From Cellvibrionaceae bacterium 1162T.S.0a.05 (GTDB lineage: Bacteria > Pseudomonadota > Gammaproteobacteria > Pseudomonadales > Cellvibrionaceae): DNA of 64,000 bases. This document shows, one piece after another, positions 1 through 8,277 of this stretch; positions within the stretch are counted from its first letter, which is position 1; the number at the start of each line of letters is the position of its first letter. The notes under the pieces are model-generated. The model ran no database searches. It was given only the letters and a program-made list of their open reading frames with translations, and was not told the origin of the DNA. A program made the position numbers and the translations under genes. The stretch is from assembly GCA_000964245.1 (NCBI GenBank), contig LANB01000001.1, positions 2,012,392 through 2,076,391 on the forward strand, in the 5' to 3' direction.

Positions 1-214
1 GATCAAACCCTACAGTCAGGACGAAGAGGATTACTATTCACAAGCGGGTGACCTCTATCGCGTAATGAATGAAGATCAGCGCCAACAGCTTGCGGAAAAT
101 ATCGCAGGAGGGCTCAAACAGGCATCGGCGAGTGCGCAAGCGAGAATGTTGGCGCAATACGGAAAAGCAGATGAGGAATATGCATCACGTGTGAAAAAAC
201 TTCTCGATCCGTAG
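1..214 (+). CDS. Catalase, C-terminal end (5' truncated by window)
   Basis: An open frame enters the window and stops at 212-214, giving the last 71 codons. The stretch YYSQAGDLYRVM followed by QRQQLAENIAGGL is the characteristic C-terminus of small-subunit monofunctional haem catalases, which dismutate hydrogen peroxide in the cytoplasm; the haem-binding and active-site parts lie outside the window. It is followed after 12 bases by a strong hairpin terminator, so it ends its transcript. The call rests on this short tail only. Confidence 0.8.
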   Translation, partial: IKPYSQDEEDYYSQAGDLYRVMNEDQRQQLAENIAGGLKQASASAQARMLAQYGKADEEYASRVKKLLDP

Positions 215-226
215 CACTGCTTCGGT

Positions 227-256
227 AAAGTCGGGCGAAGCCCGACTTTCTTTATT
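227..256 (+). terminator. Rho-independent terminator after the catalase gene
   Basis: Perfect 10-bp stem: AAAGTCGGGC (227-236), loop GAA, GCCCGACTTT (240-249), followed by a T-rich stretch. It lies between convergent genes (catalase on plus, glutaredoxin on minus) and may act on both strands. Confidence 0.9.
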
Positions 257-273
257 TGGGCTTGCACACGCAC

Positions 274-711
274 TTATTGTTGCGTATAGATTTTTTTAAA
301 ACCTTGTTCGGAAAAGCCATTCATACGTTTATCGCCAACGAGAATGACCGGTACGCCACGTGCACCCAATTTTTTGTAGGCGGCTGCGGCCGCCGAACTT
401 TTTTCGATATCCAGTTCCTTATAGGCGATATTATTTTTTTCAAAATAGCGCTTCGCTTTTTTGCAGTAACCACACCAGGTGGTGGAATACATCACCACCT
501 CGGGCCCAACATCAAAGATGGATGAGTCAAAGCTGACATTGGTGTAGGTGTTAACCTGAATATCAATTTTCTCGACGGCTTCACTTTCCGGTTTGGTATC
601 GCTGAAGTGGACCTTGCCGTTTTCATCCACCCACTTGTAAATCTCATCAGCCATAAGAGGTGGTGAAATTGCGAGGGCAGTGGTTAGCAGTGTAAAACGA
701 AAAAAATTCAT
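274..711 (-). CDS. Exported DUF4124-glutaredoxin protein
   Basis: 145 residues. Residues 1-21 form a signal peptide ending in LMA-DE; 23-40 (EIYKWVDENGKVHFSD) match the DUF4124 module; about 70-145 is a glutaredoxin domain with redox motif CGYC (Cys80, Cys83) and the cis-Pro segment GVPVI. Glutaredoxins and thioredoxin-like proteins reduce or isomerise disulfides; the signal peptide places this one in the periplasm. The ATG at 711 was chosen because the signal peptide starts there and GAG lies 9 bases upstream; an upstream in-frame ATG at 792 would hide it. Single gene, convergent with the catalase. Confidence 0.85.
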   Translation of the reverse strand: MNFFRFTLLTTALAISPPLMADEIYKWVDENGKVHFSDTKPESEAVEKIDIQVNTYTNVSFDSSIFDVGPEVVMYSTTWCGYCKKAKRYFEKNNIAYKELDIEKSSAAAAAYKKLGARGVPVILVGDKRMNGFSEQGFKKIYTQQ

Positions 712-767
712 AATAAATCTCAAAAATCTGCAATGGCTGAGTTCCCACTTTTGAAGGTGGAGACTTT

Positions 768-1388
768 TCAGCATTCGTAAGTATAGATGCAAGGCTGGCC
801 GCCTGGTGTGGCAAATGCATGTAGGGGGGAATCAAAATCACCGAGATGCTGGAAACCCAGTTGTTCGTAAAAGCTGCTGGCACCCAGTTTATTCGTCTCA
901 ACAACGATTGTTTCAATGCCGCTTTCCTTGAAATCTTTCAGAAAGGTTGACCACAGTGCTGTACCTAAACCCTTACCCTTAAATTTTTTTCCGACAACAA
1001 AAAGCACAATTTCATTGCGAGTTTTATTGATAAGCTTGCGTCGGTTTAGCTCGTGGTTTTCAATGGCGTTTATAAACTCTGCCTTGGTCGGCGGCTTTTC
1101 ACATTTTACGCGCAGTATTCTGAACAGCATGCTCAACCGAAAACCTAAACTGAGTCCGGGTTTTTTAAGGTGTTGATTGAGTCCAAAGATCAAGCCGCCA
1201 ACTTCACCATCAAGCTCAACAATACGTTTGTAGTTGCTACCCAGTGCGGCACCTTTGGCATAGAGGCATTTTGCGAGATCGGCGAAGGCGGGTGGTGCAA
1301 AAATGTCATCAAAGCCCCAAGCTTCATTGACCAGAGCTTCGCAGCTGGTGTAGTCGGCGTCCTGATATTCACGAATAGTAAAATCCAT
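768..1388 (-). CDS. GNAT family N-acetyltransferase
   Basis: 206 residues. The second half carries the acetyl-CoA-binding motif A, VGKKFKGKGLGTAL, followed by IVVETNKLGASSFYEQLGF, the usual motif B, so this is a cytoplasmic GNAT-fold acyltransferase. The substrate cannot be told. Start at 1388 is preferred because GGAG lies six bases upstream; an ATG four codons earlier (1400) has a poorer site. Faces the same way as the neighbouring glutaredoxin gene but 56 bases separate them. Confidence 0.8.
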   Translation of the reverse strand: MDFTIREYQDADYTSCEALVNEAWGFDDIFAPPAFADLAKCLYAKGAALGSNYKRIVELDGEVGGLIFGLNQHLKKPGLSLGFRLSMLFRILRVKCEKPPTKAEFINAIENHELNRRKLINKTRNEIVLFVVGKKFKGKGLGTALWSTFLKDFKESGIETIVVETNKLGASSFYEQLGFQHLGDFDSPLHAFATPGGQPCIYTYEC

Positions 1389-1433
1389 ATCTTGCTCCAT
1401 GCTCTGTTTGCAATGGCCAATGACAACAACACT

Positions 1434-1808
1434 TTATCGAAAAGGCTCGAAGTCCTTTTTATCAAGCCACAAGAAATTCCGTGCTTTACATTTGGCTTCG
1501 AGCTCTGAGAGCGTTTTTTTAATTTCCTGGTGGCTGGAAAGCGGCTTGTTAGCGTTGTCGGTATAAATACTGTCAATGATTGCAGGGTCAAGCAAGAGGG
1601 GATCGAAATGTTTTTGATCTATCTTGCAATTTTTTGCCAATTCATTGCTGGCCTCATTAATTTTGGTAAGAACGGAAAAGGCTTCATTCACTACGGTGGT
1701 AAAAGCCTTGCGCCAAAATACAATTTGTAAATACAAGCGTCTGGCGATCCACGCCATGAAAAAAACCAGAAAAACAAGAAAAATGCTGGTGAGTTGCCAG
1801 GAATGCAT
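1434..1808 (-). CDS. Small membrane-anchored protein of unknown function
   Basis: 124 residues. An N-terminal hydrophobic helix (about residues 4-24, LTSIFLVFLVFFMAW) is followed by a charged, probably cytoplasmic region rich in Lys, Glu and Asn. No family recognised. The ATG at 1808 has the strong site AAGGAGG four bases ahead, so it is preferred to the upstream ATG at 1838. It sits 36 bases downstream of another small membrane protein gene, probably co-transcribed. Confidence 0.6.
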   Translation of the reverse strand: MHSWQLTSIFLVFLVFFMAWIARRLYLQIVFWRKAFTTVVNEAFSVLTKINEASNELAKNCKIDQKHFDPLLLDPAIIDSIYTDNANKPLSSHQEIKKTLSELEAKCKARNFLWLDKKDFEPFR

Positions 1809-1844
1809 GCAGCCTCCTTTTCTATGTGTGAAAACCAATGAAGC

Positions 1845-2114
1845 CTATTTGTGAAAATCGGTGAAGGTCACTATCGCCAAAAATATTGCGACAGGTCTTG
1901 GAAAAAAATAGCTGAAAACCCCACCAGCGAGACCAAACCCTAAAATATAAGGCACCATGCCCCCAAAGGAGGCTTCGGAACTGAAGAGGGCAACATTGCC
2001 CTTGAAAAGGCCTACGATTGCACCGAAAACCGCTAAAACGAGAAAACCCGCAATCGCCCCTAAAATACGGTCCAGGGTTGTGTGGGAGTCAGGATTCTTA
2101 CCATTCTCTTGCAT
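1845..2114 (-). CDS. Small multi-span membrane protein
   Basis: 89 residues with three hydrophobic stretches (about 18-38, 50-66, 71-85) separated by short polar loops. No family recognised; the Gly-rich helices resemble those of small envelope proteins but that is not diagnostic. First of an apparent two-gene unit with the gene ending at 1434. A 224-base gap upstream of it, toward the GH11 xylanase, shows nothing I can name. Confidence 0.55.
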   Translation of the reverse strand: MQENGKNPDSHTTLDRILGAIAGFLVLAVFGAIVGLFKGNVALFSSEASFGGMVPYILGFGLAGGVFSYFFPRPVAIFLAIVTFTDFHK

Positions 2115-2338
2115 GGATACAATTTCCCGGTATGTGTTTTATCTTTTTGATCGGACTTTTTAGTCAGGTTTTGTAATCGAGTGTAATGGCCGGTGTTGGC
2201 CTTGAGACGCAGCCATTAACAGAAAGGAGAACGATAACAGATTTACCGGTGAATCCCGAATAATAAAAAGTGTGGTGGCTGGTGTTGTTCAGAGGGGCAG
2301 TCGCATACTTGCGACTGTTTTGTATTGATCAAGTGAAA

Positions 2339-3163
2339 TTATTTCGAGCTTGCATCCCACATTTTTCCAGATGCGGTCCCGTCTTTCCGTGGGTTAAAGA
2401 CCTCGACAGCCATCACCTGGTAAGTGGGGTCATTGCTGGCATCAAAGTTATTCATGTTGGGAATAATCCAGCCGGTATCCGCCCAGGCTTTTACGTGGTC
2501 TGCAAATATGATTTTGTAGTCTTTCCCCAGCTCGCGTTGCGTCGCGGGTTTGCTCCAGTACTGATAGAAAGTCGAGGTGCTATTAATGGAGGGTTTTTCT
2601 GTCCGTACCGAGCGATACGTGGAATATTCCACGCCGTCGCTAACGAAAGTCTTGCCAAAAACACCATCCTTACTCGGGTCGTAGCTCCAGCGCTGCAATA
2701 TGTAGTACTCCACAAGGTGGGCCGGGTCGGAAGTTGGCATGGTTTTGTCGTAACCCCAGCCGTACAGGGTGATGTAACTGGCACCGCCGTCTTCATTAAA
2801 GCGATAGCCAATCACTCTATCCTTGTCGCCATAGTGCCAGCCCGGTCCACCCACATAGTTGTAACCACCACCTTGCCAGCTGACACTGAAATTGCCTTCT
2901 GCATCCAGGTTCAGGGTTGTGTTCCCGCCGTCTTTCCAGTGCGTGAAGAATAAATCTTCAACATGGCCGGTAGCGTGATTTTGTGTCAGCGTTGTCGCAT
3001 TGTCGAAGCGCTGTGTATACGCTTTGTACTTTACAATGTCGCTCGGGTCAGGGCCTGACATCGCGTGGCCATCCGAGCCTGTGCGGGTTTGGCCGGGCGT
3101 GCAGGCCGCCAGAACCTGGGCTGCCAGTAGCACCAAAGCACTAATACGGAAATAATATTTCAA
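2339..3163 (-). CDS. GH11 endo-1,4-beta-xylanase, lipoprotein
   Basis: 274 residues from a TTG start. GH11 enzymes hydrolyse internal beta-1,4 bonds of xylan. The family's signature strands are present: SYITLYGWGYD, LVEYY with nucleophile Glu152, PSINSTSTFYQYWS (thumb region), and VMAVEVF with the acid/base Glu254. Residues 1-21 form a lipoprotein signal with lipobox LAAC (Cys21), so the enzyme is probably tethered to the outer membrane rather than secreted free. TTG at 3163 has GGAGG eight bases upstream; the ATG at 3178 overlaps that site and is the alternative start. No carbohydrate-binding module. Single gene. Confidence 0.9.
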   Translation of the reverse strand: MKYYFRISALVLLAAQVLAACTPGQTRTGSDGHAMSGPDPSDIVKYKAYTQRFDNATTLTQNHATGHVEDLFFTHWKDGGNTTLNLDAEGNFSVSWQGGGYNYVGGPGWHYGDKDRVIGYRFNEDGGASYITLYGWGYDKTMPTSDPAHLVEYYILQRWSYDPSKDGVFGKTFVSDGVEYSTYRSVRTEKPSINSTSTFYQYWSKPATQRELGKDYKIIFADHVKAWADTGWIIPNMNNFDASNDPTYQVMAVEVFNPRKDGTASGKMWDASSK

Positions 3164-3340
3164 GTTTTTATCCTCCATTACCCGCCACGGAATTGACCTT
3201 GCATGTGAAAATGCGGGACTCTCGATCACTTGCGTTGTTATTAGTTAAAGTAAAGCACTTTATTACACCAAATCCAGGGTGAACCCTATTTCAATAAGGC
3301 CCTCACGAGGGTGTTCAGCAAGTATTCAAATGGAAAGCAG

Positions 3341-3790
3341 CTATACCAGGAAGAGTATGCTAAGAACAACAATGACAGCCAAAAGCACCGCCATCGTCAG
3401 GAAACCAATACCGAATGCCTTCCAGTTGGAGGCGAGGCCGCCATTGTTGGCCGCGTGGGTGTCGATGTCGTCTTGTTGATATTTCTTTGCAATTTGCACC
3501 ATGGCAAAAAGTTGCGGCAGTGTGAAAACGGCATCGGGAACATCAACCGCCTCGGGAATAAGAAAAATGATGAGGAAAATAACAAAAGTCGCCAGTGCAG
3601 AAAAAATGAGTGCTTTTTTTGCGGCAACATCATTTCCCAAGCGCTTGAAGTTTATCGCCATCAAAATACCACCTGCGAACATCGTACCGAAAAAAGTGGC
3701 AATGCCGACGCCGGAAATTTTATAAAGATTGAAATCACCTTGAGGTTTTACTTCAAGGTTAGCGTTTGGTGACTCGTAAATAGAACTCAT
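3341..3790 (-). CDS. Membrane protein of unknown function
   Basis: 149 residues with four likely transmembrane helices (about 27-48, 60-80, a weaker one at 85-100, and 125-148). A cytosolic N-terminus precedes them. No family recognised. It begins nine bases after the DUF1761-like gene, so the two probably form an operon. An imperfect hairpin (CCCTC/GAGGG) lies just downstream, without a T run. Confidence 0.6.
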   Translation of the reverse strand: MSSIYESPNANLEVKPQGDFNLYKISGVGIATFFGTMFAGGILMAINFKRLGNDVAAKKALIFSALATFVIFLIIFLIPEAVDVPDAVFTLPQLFAMVQIAKKYQQDDIDTHAANNGGLASNWKAFGIGFLTMAVLLAVIVVLSILFLV

Positions 3791-3799
3791 AAAAATACC

Positions 3800-4204
3800 T
3801 TAATGCCAACCACCCACAATTGCGCCGATAAGGGTAAAGCTTACCGTGTGGTATCCAGCATTCACCAGGAAAAGTTTGAGCGAGCGCTGCTCGAATAAAT
3901 CATTAATGCCAAAGGCCATTGCAACCCAGCCGAAGCCAGCGAGGAAACCGTAAAATGCACCGGTGGCGAATGTGCTGTGTGGCCCTAAAAACATTGCGAG
4001 ATTAAAAGTAATAATCAGGCTGGCAAGAAATGCAAAGCCGAAAGTTTTGGCCATGTTTGCTTGCGCAGCTTTGTCTTCGGTAATGCCGGTTTCAGCCATC
4101 CAGATTTTGCCGAAGCAGGCCCTGGAATACCAAAAGCCGCCGAGAAAGAAAGCTGAGACTGCGGCAACAATAATTGCGAGAAAATTTAATTGCGATAAAT
4201 CCAT
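3800..4204 (-). CDS. DUF1761-like membrane protein
   Basis: 134 residues, four transmembrane helices. The N-terminal pattern FLAIIVAAVSAFFLGGFWYS and the end VNAGYHTVSFTLIGAIVGGW fit the DUF1761 family of small membrane proteins of unknown role. First gene of a pair with the membrane protein ending at 3341 (nine-base gap). The start has GGGGGAG a few bases upstream. Confidence 0.7.
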   Translation of the reverse strand: MDLSQLNFLAIIVAAVSAFFLGGFWYSRACFGKIWMAETGITEDKAAQANMAKTFGFAFLASLIITFNLAMFLGPHSTFATGAFYGFLAGFGWVAMAFGINDLFEQRSLKLFLVNAGYHTVSFTLIGAIVGGWH

Positions 4205-4250
4205 AACTCCCCCTTTTTTTCAGTTTTTAAAAGTCACTGCCCCAAAAGGA

Positions 4251-4295
4251 AAAACTAAAAAGCCCATTGTTTGGTTTAAACAACGGGCCTTTTTC
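4251..4295 (-). terminator. Terminator downstream of glnA
   Basis: Read on the minus strand, GGCCCGTTGTTT and AAACAATGGGCT pair around a short loop with one mismatch, and are followed by CTTTTTAGTTTTT. It lies 65 bases past the glnA stop and ends that transcript. Confidence 0.8.
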
Positions 4296-4358
4296 TAAGA
4301 AAAATAGTTCATGAAAAAATAATTCATGAAAAATAGTCAAGAAAGCATAAACCCGAAA

Positions 4359-5765
4359 TTAAACGGAATAATACATTTCAAACTCAACCGGGTGGGTGGT
4401 CATGTTCAATGTTTCAATCTCCTGAGCTTTGAGGGAGATATAAGCATCGATCATATCATCACTGAATACGCCGCCTTCTTTCAGGAAGTCGCGGTCTGCG
4501 TCGAGTGCAGCGAGGGCTTCACTGAAGGTGGAGCACACAGTCGGGTATTCCGCCAATTCTTCGGGTTCCAGATCGTATAAATCCTTGTCTGCGGCATCGC
4601 CGGGGTGAATCTTGTTTTTGATGCCGTCGAGTCCTGCCATCAACAAGGCAGAGAAGCAGAGGTAAGGGTTTGCGGTGGAATCCGGAAAACGGGTTTCGAT
4701 GCGCTTACCCTTGGCGGAAGCCACATAGGGAATACGAATAGAGGCGGAACGGTTGCGCGCGGAGTAAGCGAGAATGACCGGTGCTTCAAAACCCGGCACC
4801 AAACGCTTGTATGAGTTGGTGGAGGCATTACAAAAAGCATTCAAGGCTTTGGCATGCTTGATAATTCCGCCGATATAAAACAGCGCGGTTTCGCTCAGGC
4901 CGTGGTAAGCATCACCGGCAAATTGATTCACGCCGTCTTTGGTAAAACTTTGGTGTACGTGCATGCCGTTACCGTTATCGCCCACCAGAGGCTTGGGCAT
5001 AAACGTGGCAGTTTTGCCGTAGGCGTGAGCCACATTGTGAACACAGTATTTCAACACCTGAACTTCGTCGGCTTTTTTGGTGAGCGTGTTGGCACCCACA
5101 CCGATTTCACACTGGCCCGCTGTACCTACTTCGTGGTGGTGCACTTCAATTACCAAACCCATTTGCTCCATGGCGTTACACATTGCCGCACGAATGTCGT
5201 GCAGGGAATCAACGGGCGGAACGGGAAAGTAACCGCCTTTCACACCGGGGCGGTGGCCCATATTGCCATCTGCATACGTGGCCTCTGAAGACCAGGCCGC
5301 TTCTTCTGAAGAAATTTTGTAGAACGCGCCGCTCATATCTGCGCCCCACTTGATATCATCAAAAACAAAAAATTCCGGTTCCGGGCCGAAGAAAGCCGTG
5401 TCACCCAAGCCGGTTGATTTCAAATACGCTTCGGCGCGTTGCGCAATGGAACGGGGGTCACGTTCATAACCCTGGCCGGTTGTGGGTTCAACCACGTTGC
5501 AGCGCAAAATAACGGTGGGCTCGTCGGTAAACGGGTCGAGAATACAGGTGTCGTCATCAGGCATCAGGATCATGTCGGATTCGTTAATACCTTTCCAGCC
5601 TGCGATGGACGAGCCATCAAACATTTTTCCTTCTTCAAAAAAGTCGACGTCGACTTCCGTGCTGGGGATAGAAACGTGTTGTTCCTTGCCCTTGGTATCG
5701 GTGAAACGCAGGTCTACCCAACGCGCTTCGTTATCGGTAATAAGTTTCAGAGTCTTCTCTGACAT
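4359..5765 (-). CDS. glnA: Type I glutamine synthetase
   Basis: 468 residues, the usual length of the dodecameric GSI-beta enzyme, which makes glutamine from glutamate, ammonia and ATP. Visible signatures: [21 protein letters not shown] (metal-binding Glu residues), [18 protein letters not shown] and the adenylylation loop [11 protein letters not shown] with its Tyr, so activity is probably controlled by GlnE adenylylation. GGAGG eight bases before the ATG. No ntrBC follows, unlike the enteric arrangement; the gene is flanked by its own terminator. I see no NtrC or sigma-54 site upstream, in contrast to the neighbouring type II enzyme. Confidence 0.97.
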   Translation of the reverse strand: MSEKTLKLITDNEARWVDLRFTDTKGKEQHVSIPSTEVDVDFFEEGKMFDGSSIAGWKGINESDMILMPDDDTCILDPFTDEPTVILRCNVVEPTTGQGYERDPRSIAQRAEAYLKSTGLGDTAFFGPEPEFFVFDDIKWGADMSGAFYKISSEEAAWSSEATYADGNMGHRPGVKGGYFPVPPVDSLHDIRAAMCNAMEQMGLVIEVHHHEVGTAGQCEIGVGANTLTKKADEVQVLKYCVHNVAHAYGKTATFMPKPLVGDNGNGMHVHQSFTKDGVNQFAGDAYHGLSETALFYIGGIIKHAKALNAFCNASTNSYKRLVPGFEAPVILAYSARNRSASIRIPYVASAKGKRIETRFPDSTANPYLCFSALLMAGLDGIKNKIHPGDAADKDLYDLEPEELAEYPTVCSTFSEALAALDADRDFLKEGGVFSDDMIDAYISLKAQEIETLNMTTHPVEFEMYYSV

Positions 5766-5972
5766 GAGCTTGCCTCCAGAGTGATGGCCGGGCCATTGTT
5801 GTTATAGGTAAAAAAATAAAGGGGATGAGACTTTATGATTGTATTTCGCGTGGCGCGATAGCGTCATGTTAAAGGGTTTTTGTTAAACCGCAAGGTTGCT
5901 GAGGGCTTGTACCTGGGAATAAGATTCAAGTGCGTGTTGGCCTGTGTTCAGGGCGAAGACAAAAAACGCAGG

Positions 5973-6006
5973 CCAAAAAAAACCGGGCATTACGCCCGGC
6001 TTTTTG
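5973..6006 (-). terminator. Terminator downstream of the type II glutamine synthetase
   Basis: Stem CCGGGC/GCCCGG (5983-5988 with 5994-5999), five-base loop, followed on the minus strand by eight T residues. Confidence 0.92.
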
Positions 6007-6040
6007 ATTCACGTGTCAGCCACAAAGGGCTGGCGAAGTC

Positions 6041-7057
6041 TTATACGCCAGATTCCTTGGTCGTTTTAACGATAGCAGCAGCAACCTTATAGGGGTCAGC
6101 GTTAGACGCAGGACGACGGTCTTCCAAACGACCTATCCAGCCATCTTCCACAGTGCTAACGGGAATACGGATAGATGCACCACGGTCAGAAACACCGTAG
6201 CTGAATTCGTCGATAGATTGAGTCTCGTGACGGCCAGTCAAACGCTGGTGGTTGTCAGCACCGTAAACGCTGATATGACGCTCAATATTTTTACCGAACT
6301 CTTCACACACTTTAGTGAACGTGTCTTGCTTGCCAGACTCACGCATTGCAGCGTTAGAGAAGTTAGCGTGCATACCGGAACCGTTCCAGTCAGTGTCGCC
6401 CAGAGGCTTCGGATGCCAGTTAATAGACAAACCGTATTTCTCAGCAGTGCGCTCAAGAATGTAGCGAGCTAACCAGATTTCGTCGCCCGCGCGCTTGGCA
6501 CCTTTAGCGAAGATCTGGAATTCCCATTGGCCAGCGGCCACTTCTGCGTTGATACCTTCAACGTTCAGGCCAGCTTCCAGACACAGGTCCAGGTGCTCTT
6601 CGATGATTTCACGACCGAACGCGTTCTTGGCACCCACTGAACAGTAGTAAGGGCCTTGTGGGTCAGGGAAGCCGCCAGCAGGGAAGCCGGGTGGACGATC
6701 AGTTGCAGTGTCCCACAGGAAGTATTCTTGCTCGAAACCGAACCAGAAATCTTCGTCGTCATCACCTTCTTCAATGGTTGCACGGCCGTTTGAAACGTGA
6801 GGCGTGCCATCAGCGTTCAATACTTCAGTCATGACAAGGTAAGAGTTGGTGCGATCTGGATCGGGAATGATCATGACAGGCTTCAGGAGACAGTCAGAAG
6901 AGTTACCTTCCGCTTGCTCGGTCGAGCTACCGTCGAACACCCACATTGGGCATTCTTCCAGGGTCCCGCCAAAGTCATTGCGAACCATAGTTTTACTACG
7001 AAGGCTTTGTGTTGGCGTATAACCGTCAAGCCAGATGTATTCCAACTTACTTTTCAT
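6041..7057 (-). CDS. glnII: Type II (eukaryote-like) glutamine synthetase
   Basis: 338 residues, much shorter than GSI and typical of the GSII family found in eukaryotes, rhizobia and some other bacteria. Signatures: MWVFDGSSTEQA, WFGFEQEYFL, GINAEVAAGQWEFQI, WNGSGMHANFS, RHETQSIDEFSYG and DRGASIRIP. It lacks the adenylylation loop of GSI, so control is probably transcriptional. The ATG at 7057 is 11 bases from GGAG; a GTG four codons upstream overlaps that site. Two NtrC-like sites and a sigma-54-type promoter lie upstream, indicating induction under nitrogen limitation. Confidence 0.95.
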   Translation of the reverse strand: MKSKLEYIWLDGYTPTQSLRSKTMVRNDFGGTLEECPMWVFDGSSTEQAEGNSSDCLLKPVMIIPDPDRTNSYLVMTEVLNADGTPHVSNGRATIEEGDDDEDFWFGFEQEYFLWDTATDRPPGFPAGGFPDPQGPYYCSVGAKNAFGREIIEEHLDLCLEAGLNVEGINAEVAAGQWEFQIFAKGAKRAGDEIWLARYILERTAEKYGLSINWHPKPLGDTDWNGSGMHANFSNAAMRESGKQDTFTKVCEEFGKNIERHISVYGADNHQRLTGRHETQSIDEFSYGVSDRGASIRIPVSTVEDGWIGRLEDRRPASNADPYKVAAAIVKTTKESGV

Positions 7058-7128
7058 GTTGAGTTTCACTCCGATTGGTTTTTTTGAGTTTCCAGGGCTT
7101 GGCCTGTCTTAATAAAGGTTGATTGCCG

Positions 7129-7144
7129 TGCAGAATTTATTCCA
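7129..7144 (-). promoter_or_regulatory. Candidate sigma-54 (RpoN) promoter of glnII
   Basis: On the minus strand TGGAATAAATTCTGCA has GG and GC at exactly the -24/-12 spacing of the sigma-54 consensus. It would start transcription about 60 bases before the glnII ATG. The CAC part of the -24 element is poor, so this rests on spacing and on the NtrC-like sites upstream. Confidence 0.6.
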
Positions 7145-7275
7145 GTTTGGTCAACCTCTTGTTTATGCAGTGGGTCCACGCCCCGTAACAGCGCATAGGC
7201 ACGATATTCACCGTAGAAAGCCTGCTGGTGGTTCCAGGCGCCCATCACCAGTGCGTATTTCCCTTAATAGAGTGC

Positions 7276-7290
7276 GCACTATATTGGGGC
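7276..7290. promoter_or_regulatory. NtrC-like enhancer site 1
   Basis: GCACTATATTGGGGC differs in one base from the well-known enteric glnA enhancer core GCACTATATTGGTGC. It lies about 140 bases upstream of the candidate sigma-54 promoter. Confidence 0.72.
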
Positions 7291-7304
7291 TCTCGTAGCA
7301 TGAG

Positions 7305-7321
7305 TGCATTATTTTGGTGCA
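7305..7321. promoter_or_regulatory. NtrC-like enhancer site 2
   Basis: TGCATTATTTTGGTGCA fits the NtrC dyad TGCACCAnnnTGGTGCA on one complete half and part of the other. Its centre is about 30 bp from site 1, three helical turns, the arrangement expected for cooperative NtrC binding. Confidence 0.72.
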
Positions 7322-7442
7322 ATCAAGGAGGGCCGTTGATTAAGGCAGCTTATTATTCGACGAATTGTCGCCCGTTTATTCGGCTTAAAGGCTGGCTGAA
7401 CACAAACGAGGCAGGAGTATATCCCGAGATACCAATTTGAAG

Positions 7443-8225
7443 TCAAGTTCTGCCTTCAAGCGCCTCGACTTCAACCACAATGGCAGTGACATTATCCCGC
7501 CCACCTTTATCCAGTGCGCGCTCTATCAGAGCATCGGCTACCTGCTCAACAGGGCCATTTTGCAGGTGTTCGCGAATATCCGCGTCCGACAACTCCTTGG
7601 TCAGCCCATCACTGCACAGTAAGAAGCGATCCCCCGCTTCAACACGCTCAGAATGCAAATCCAGATGCAGGGTTTGATGCACACCCACGGCGCGCGTTAA
7701 CACATGGGCAGAAGGGTGGTACGCCACCTGCCCCGGCCGCAATTCACCGCGGGCCACTTTTTGTTGGGCGAGCGTATGGTCGACCGTCATTTGCTCAAGC
7801 ACATTTTCGCGTAAGCGATACACGCGGCTATCACCGGCCCACAAGAAAAAACAGTAACTGCCAAAAGCAAACATCGCAGCCACAGTCGAACCGATTTTTT
7901 CACCCTTAAAGGTGTGGCGACAATTGTGGTGTGCATCGGCGAGGCGAGCCTCAAGATTCACAATGTTTTTGGTTAAAGTAGGTTGGCTAACAAAATGCAC
8001 AAAAGCCTCGGCCACCACACCGCTCGCATAATCACCTCGCGCGCGTCCCCCCATGCCATCGGCAACAGCCCACAGGCCCTGTTCAGCAGAATTAAAAAAA
8101 GCATCTTCATTGGCCTCGCGCACACGGCCAGCGTGACTGCGGGCCGCGCTGTGCCAGGTAATGGTCGGCGCAGAGGTATCTTCAATTTCAAGTTGGGCAA
8201 GTTGTTTATGATCGATATAAGCCAT
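7443..8225 (-). CDS. PP2C-type serine/threonine phosphatase
   Basis: 260 residues with all main PP2C motifs: REANEDAFF, WAVADGMGG (metal-binding Asp), GSTVAAM, FLWAGDSRVYRL, FLLCSDGLT and GGRDNVTAIVV. These enzymes remove phosphate from Ser/Thr using two Mn or Mg ions. No signal or membrane segment, so cytoplasmic. It lies 52 bases downstream of a protein kinase gene on the same strand, and the two are probably an opposing kinase/phosphatase pair. Such pairs often control type VI secretion, but no such genes are in the window. Confidence 0.92.
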   Translation of the reverse strand: MAYIDHKQLAQLEIEDTSAPTITWHSAARSHAGRVREANEDAFFNSAEQGLWAVADGMGGRARGDYASGVVAEAFVHFVSQPTLTKNIVNLEARLADAHHNCRHTFKGEKIGSTVAAMFAFGSYCFFLWAGDSRVYRLRENVLEQMTVDHTLAQQKVARGELRPGQVAYHPSAHVLTRAVGVHQTLHLDLHSERVEAGDRFLLCSDGLTKELSDADIREHLQNGPVEQVADALIERALDKGGRDNVTAIVVEVEALEGRT

Positions 8226-8277
8226 AATTATTTTTGTTTTTAATAAAGAGAATGAGGAGTCTGCATTCCTGGCACAC

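Noticed and set aside
5766-5880. NtrC or sigma-54 site upstream of glnA
   Set aside because: No TGGC...TGC pair at correct spacing and no GCAC...GTGC dyad found on either strand.
7066-7248. Minus-strand open frame of 60 codons before glnII
   Set aside because: It covers the sigma-54-like promoter and leader region, has no family features, and is better explained as noncoding regulatory DNA.
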